A DNA stretch of 64,000 bases from Paenibacillus sp. RC67 (GTDB lineage Bacteria; Bacillota; Bacilli; Paenibacillales; NBRC-103111), in assembly GCF_030020805.1 (NCBI RefSeq), contig NZ_CP125098.1, positions 1,406,001-1,470,000 of the forward strand, written 5' to 3'. Shown here in pieces: positions 61,491-64,000 of this stretch (its first letter is position 1; each line of letters begins with the position of its first letter). The translations under genes and the position numbers were made by a program. The notes under the pieces are model-generated. The model was not told the DNA's origin, did no database searches, and saw only the letters and a list, made by a program, of their open reading frames with translations.

Positions 61491-62186
61491 GTGGTCGAGC
61501 CTTTATTTCAGGTGAAGGTGGATTGCGCGTACTGCGAAACATCTTTCGAGACGTCAAGAGTAAGGCCGAGCTTCAAGAAAGCGAAGCATACGGACACGGA
61601 TTTCTGCATTCATTACAAAGATATTAACCCTGATTTCTATGTCGTAAGGGTATGTCCATCTTGTGGATACGCCAGTACGGAGAATACTTCGACTCAATTC
61701 TCTCCTGTACAGAGAGAGCAGTTCAAGGCTAAGGTCGCGGCACAATGGTCCGTGAAGGATTATGGCTTGGAGAGAAGCTGGGATGATGCATTGTATACCT
61801 ACAAGCTCGCTCTGCTGTGTGCTCAGTTAAAAAATGAAAAGGGCCGCATTATTGCGGGCTTGCTGCATCATATCGCTTGGCTATATCGTTACAAGCAGGA
61901 TGAGGAGCAGGAAAATCGCTTTTTGCAGTTTGCTCTCGATGCTTATACAGGGGTATTTGAAACGGAGGGCGCCGATCTTAACAATGCCCGCCTTATGTAT
62001 TTAATGGGAGATTTGAATCGCCGACTCAAGAAATATAATGAAGCGGTCAAATGGTTCGGCAGAGTCATTAACGACAAGCGGATTATGGATGCTGCAATGA
62101 TTAGAGCTTCCCGGGAACAATGGGCTGCTACCCGCGAGGAAATGCTTGCAGAGAGACTGGAGCTTCCTCAGGAAATGATGGAGTAA
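61491..62186 (+). CDS. DUF2225 zinc-ribbon / TPR protein
   Basis: A 231-residue protein of the DUF2225 family. It has an N-terminal zinc-binding region with two cysteine pairs (CAYC and CPSCG) and a helical TPR-like C-terminal half (LLHHIAWLYRYKQDEEQENRFLQFALDAY, YLMGDLNRRLKKYNEAVKWF). GTG 61491 is chosen because AAAGGAAG lies 6 nt upstream and the family usually begins just before EPLFQVKVDC; the longer reading from 61422 has no good site. Its role is unknown. It ends at a bidirectional terminator. Confidence 0.82.
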   Translation: MVEPLFQVKVDCAYCETSFETSRVRPSFKKAKHTDTDFCIHYKDINPDFYVVRVCPSCGYASTENTSTQFSPVQREQFKAKVAAQWSVKDYGLERSWDDALYTYKLALLCAQLKNEKGRIIAGLLHHIAWLYRYKQDEEQENRFLQFALDAYTGVFETEGADLNNARLMYLMGDLNRRLKKYNEAVKWFGRVINDKRIMDAAMIRASREQWAATREEMLAERLELPQEMME

Positions 62187-62213
62187 AGTAAAAATTAACA
62201 TACATACGCAAAC

Positions 62214-62265
62214 AAATAACGCATAATGCTCATTCTCAGGTTGAATGATCCATTATGCGTTATTT
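62214..62265. terminator. Bidirectional terminator, DUF2225 / diguanylate cyclase
   Basis: AAATAACGCATAATG and CATTATGCGTTATTT form a perfect 15-bp stem with T-rich flanks. The stop codon of the minus-strand gene lies inside the right arm. Confidence 0.88.
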
Positions 62266-63386
62266 ATTGCCAGGGGTGGTTCGGTTATGTAAAACGTATG
62301 GCGGTTCTTTCCATTGTTCTTGGAAATATAGAGCGCCTCATCCGCTTCAGAAATAATTCGCAGCAGATCATCCTTGCTGCTTCCAGAGACGGAGATGCCG
62401 ATGGAAATCGTCGTAGGTGTCGAACAAGTACCTTGATACGGATGCGCTGCAACCGCATGGCACAGCCTTCGCGCGTATTGCTCTAGCTGGGGAAAGTCAA
62501 CCGTATGGCTCATAACAATAAATTCTTCTCCGCCATACCGGGCTGCATAATCGCGCTCGTCTATTAGGGAGCGGAGCAGCTGCCCAACTTCACGAAGCAG
62601 CTTGTCTCCCTGCAAATGGCCGAATGTATCATTGTATCGTTTGAAATTATCGATATCGATCATCATGATGGATATCGGTCTTTGCTGGAACGTATTTCGC
62701 GCGATGCTCATGAAGCTTCGCAGATTCGGCAGTCCAGTAAGACCATCCTGATTGGCAAGCAGCTCAAAGCGGCGCTGCAGGATCATCGACCGGTTATCGT
62801 CGTTGTACATCACAATCAATACTAGAATGGCCAGAACAGAAAGGGCCAGCATGATGAGGTGCGAAGCAATCAGACTGGGCGTCAATTCATACCGTAAGTA
62901 AGCTTGAATGCCGAGACGGATGGCAGCCATGATCACGCAGATCTTAATTCCGTCTTGAAAAGGAATCATCGCATAACCGGAATCATGGTCTTTTTTATAA
63001 AACTGCGAGCTAACTATAGCCGGAAGAACCAAATCCTGCATAATCCGGACTAAACCAAGCGGCTCCCCGATATGAAAAATATACAAAGAAGGCAAGATGG
63101 CAGACAGCAGCGAAACAACCGAGCCAAACCGCAAACCGGCCATGATGATCGGTGCAAACCGCAAATCGGTTAATAAACTATCGTTTGGAAAAGGCTGGAG
63201 CATCATAACAATGCAGGCAATTCCCGTCAATAGGGAAGCGATGAGCATCGTATGTCGCTCCATGAACAGCCTATTTTTCAATTTTAAAGCTACATAGCTT
63301 AATGCAATCAAGGTGCAGGCGTGCGTAAAGGAAATATAGTACATGCGTCTTATTCCACTCCTGATCAGAGTCAGCATCCGCTGCAC
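62253..63386 (-). CDS. Membrane diguanylate cyclase (5TM-LYT sensor + GGDEF)
   Basis: A 377-residue protein with six hydrophobic segments in residues 15-200, like the 5TMR-LYT sensor domain (LRFAPIIMAGLRFG and LPSLYIFHIGEPLGLVRIMQDLV), followed by a GGDEF domain with an intact GGEEF active site (residues 285-289). It should make c-di-GMP. The position of the usual inhibitory RxxD site reads DERD, so product inhibition at that site is probably absent. The start is uncertain: ATG 63386, or ATG 63344 with AGGAG 13 nt upstream. A PilZ receptor gene lies nearby at 55849. Confidence 0.88.
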   Translation of the reverse strand: MQRMLTLIRSGIRRMYYISFTHACTLIALSYVALKLKNRLFMERHTMLIASLLTGIACIVMMLQPFPNDSLLTDLRFAPIIMAGLRFGSVVSLLSAILPSLYIFHIGEPLGLVRIMQDLVLPAIVSSQFYKKDHDSGYAMIPFQDGIKICVIMAAIRLGIQAYLRYELTPSLIASHLIMLALSVLAILVLIVMYNDDNRSMILQRRFELLANQDGLTGLPNLRSFMSIARNTFQQRPISIMMIDIDNFKRYNDTFGHLQGDKLLREVGQLLRSLIDERDYAARYGGEEFIVMSHTVDFPQLEQYARRLCHAVAAHPYQGTCSTPTTISIGISVSGSSKDDLLRIISEADEALYISKNNGKNRHTFYITEPPLAINNA

Positions 63387-63396
63387 GAACCTTCAT

Positions 63397-63636
63397 TCAG
63401 CGTCGATTTCTTAAAGGCTGATTGGAAAGCAAATAATCTTGATCGGCATCTACAATAGTTATTTTATTATGACAGCAGTTGAATACCAGCAGCTTCTTGG
63501 CTCCTTCAATAATTTCAAGCAAATCTTTTTTCTTGAAAGGAAGTAGTACATTAGACGCATTGCAAAAAGGACACTCATGGACATAAATATCCTGCTGAAT
63601 CTGCTCATAAGGCCATGTGTTTTGAAAAGGAATCAT
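63397..63636 (-). CDS. Small CxxC protein, unknown function
   Basis: A 79-residue protein with cysteines in HECPFCNAS and FNCCHNK, an arrangement that could hold a zinc ion. ATG 63636 has AGGAG 10 nt upstream, overlapping the stop of the preceding yycC-like gene, so the two are coupled. The longer reading from 63711 runs over that gene and is unlikely. I recognise it only as a type of small protein common in Paenibacillus. Confidence 0.65.
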   Translation of the reverse strand: MIPFQNTWPYEQIQQDIYVHECPFCNASNVLLPFKKKDLLEIIEGAKKLLVFNCCHNKITIVDADQDYLLSNQPLRNRR

Positions 63637-63640
63637 AAGC

Positions 63641-63820
63641 TTAAGACTCCTGTTTGGAGCTGTCATCATCTGTTTTATCGCTGGTGGAAGCGATTTTAGC
63701 AAGCTCGGCAAGCTTCTGTAATAAAATATGCTGGGGCATGTGCATGAGATGCTCCAAAGGAACGTTAAGCTGTTTGGCCAGTTTTTGTGCTGTTTCTGGC
63801 GAGATCTGTAATGGTTTCAT
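63641..63820 (-). CDS. yycC: YycC family protein
   Basis: A 59-residue protein whose core (MKPLQISPETAQKLAKQLNV and LMHMPQHILLQKLAEL) matches the YycC family of Bacillus, of unknown function. ATG 63820 follows AGGAG by 11 nt; a longer reading from 63859 is possible. The tail is acidic (SDKTDDDSSKQES). It is followed at once by the CxxC gene. Confidence 0.75.
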   Translation of the reverse strand: MKPLQISPETAQKLAKQLNVPLEHLMHMPQHILLQKLAELAKIASTSDKTDDDSSKQES

Positions 63821-63979
63821 GTTGTCTTTCACTCCTGTCAATAGATCTATAGTCACCATTTAAACACACCCGCGATAACAATTCAACCAAAATTTGGTGG
63901 ATTTGCTATTTTGGGTTCCGCATTTTTTATGGTTTAATATGTATTGTATCTAATTTTGAGGAAAGGTGCGATGTTTGCA

Positions 63980-64000
63980 TGAAAACACCATTGCAGCAGA
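63980..64000 (+). CDS. Start of a further gene, cut by window edge
   Basis: An ATG with GAGGAAAGGTG about 10 nt upstream opens a frame (MKTPLQQ) that runs out of the window after seven codons. Too short to identify. Confidence 0.35.

Overview
This window looks like the chromosome of an endospore-forming, Gram-positive Bacillota, most probably a Paenibacillus or close relative (family Paenibacillaceae). The clues are strong AGGAGG-type ribosome binding sites with frequent GTG and TTG starts, many lipoprotein solute-binding proteins, membrane-anchored AraC regulators, an S-layer-homology (SLH) surface giant, and sporulation or germination genes (GerA/GerB/GerC type, yunB, lytH, ylbJ). All assignments come from reading the sequence and remembering families; no database search was run.

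Region 1 (1-12082) is one long forward gene set and the most interesting part. It encodes a LacI-type regulator (cut by the window edge), a cytoplasmic cysteine phosphatase of the PTP-like phytase (PhyAsr) type, three tandem paralogous lipoprotein binding proteins, a sugar-phosphate-isomerase-like TIM barrel, a fused double permease, an ABC ATPase, an MgtC-like membrane protein, a Cof-type HAD phosphatase and an inositol-monophosphatase-family phosphatase. The transporter resembles the Fe3+/AfuABC type, a class with sugar-phosphate-importing members. My reading is a system that imports a phosphorylated cyclitol or sugar (inositol phosphates are the leading guess) and strips its phosphates inside the cell. 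LacI/CcpA-like operator sequences precede the first three structural genes.

Region 2 (12083-15215) is a decaying patch: a twice-frameshifted GNAT gene, a serine hydrolase with an in-frame TGA, a GNAT fragment, an intact thioredoxin-like protein, and a duplicated terminator hairpin enclosing about 100 nt of structured sequence. Region 3 (15216-25758) holds a GH42 beta-galactosidase, two membrane AraC regulators around an orphan sugar-binding lipoprotein, a Tat-exported PhoX-family phosphatase and a GNAT. Region 4 (25780-35029) is a surface cluster: a DUF6916-like protein, three phage-tail-collar (Mdp-type) proteins and a 2410-residue beta-helix/Ig/SLH protein with near-identical 552-bp internal repeats. 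Region 5 (35355-42675) carries two tandem oligosaccharide-type binding lipoproteins without permeases, then a carbohydrate cluster (pectate-lyase-like enzyme, TIM barrel, esterase).

Region 6 (42867-53510) carries a ger receptor operon, yunB, a Nudix gene, lytH, nickel-pincer cofactor genes (larB, larC1 with a His-rich tail, and larC2 as a separate gene on the opposite strand), lipA and yutD. Region 7 (53616-64000) starts with an IS3-family element inserted into the nadK terminator. It continues with nadK, a PilZ protein, alpha-glucan phosphorylase, ylbJ, a 31-residue membrane protein, a truncated haemoglobin, a DUF2225 protein, a diguanylate cyclase and two small proteins including a YycC homologue. 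A hairpin-plus-Shine-Dalgarno element is repeated in front of nadK and ylbJ.
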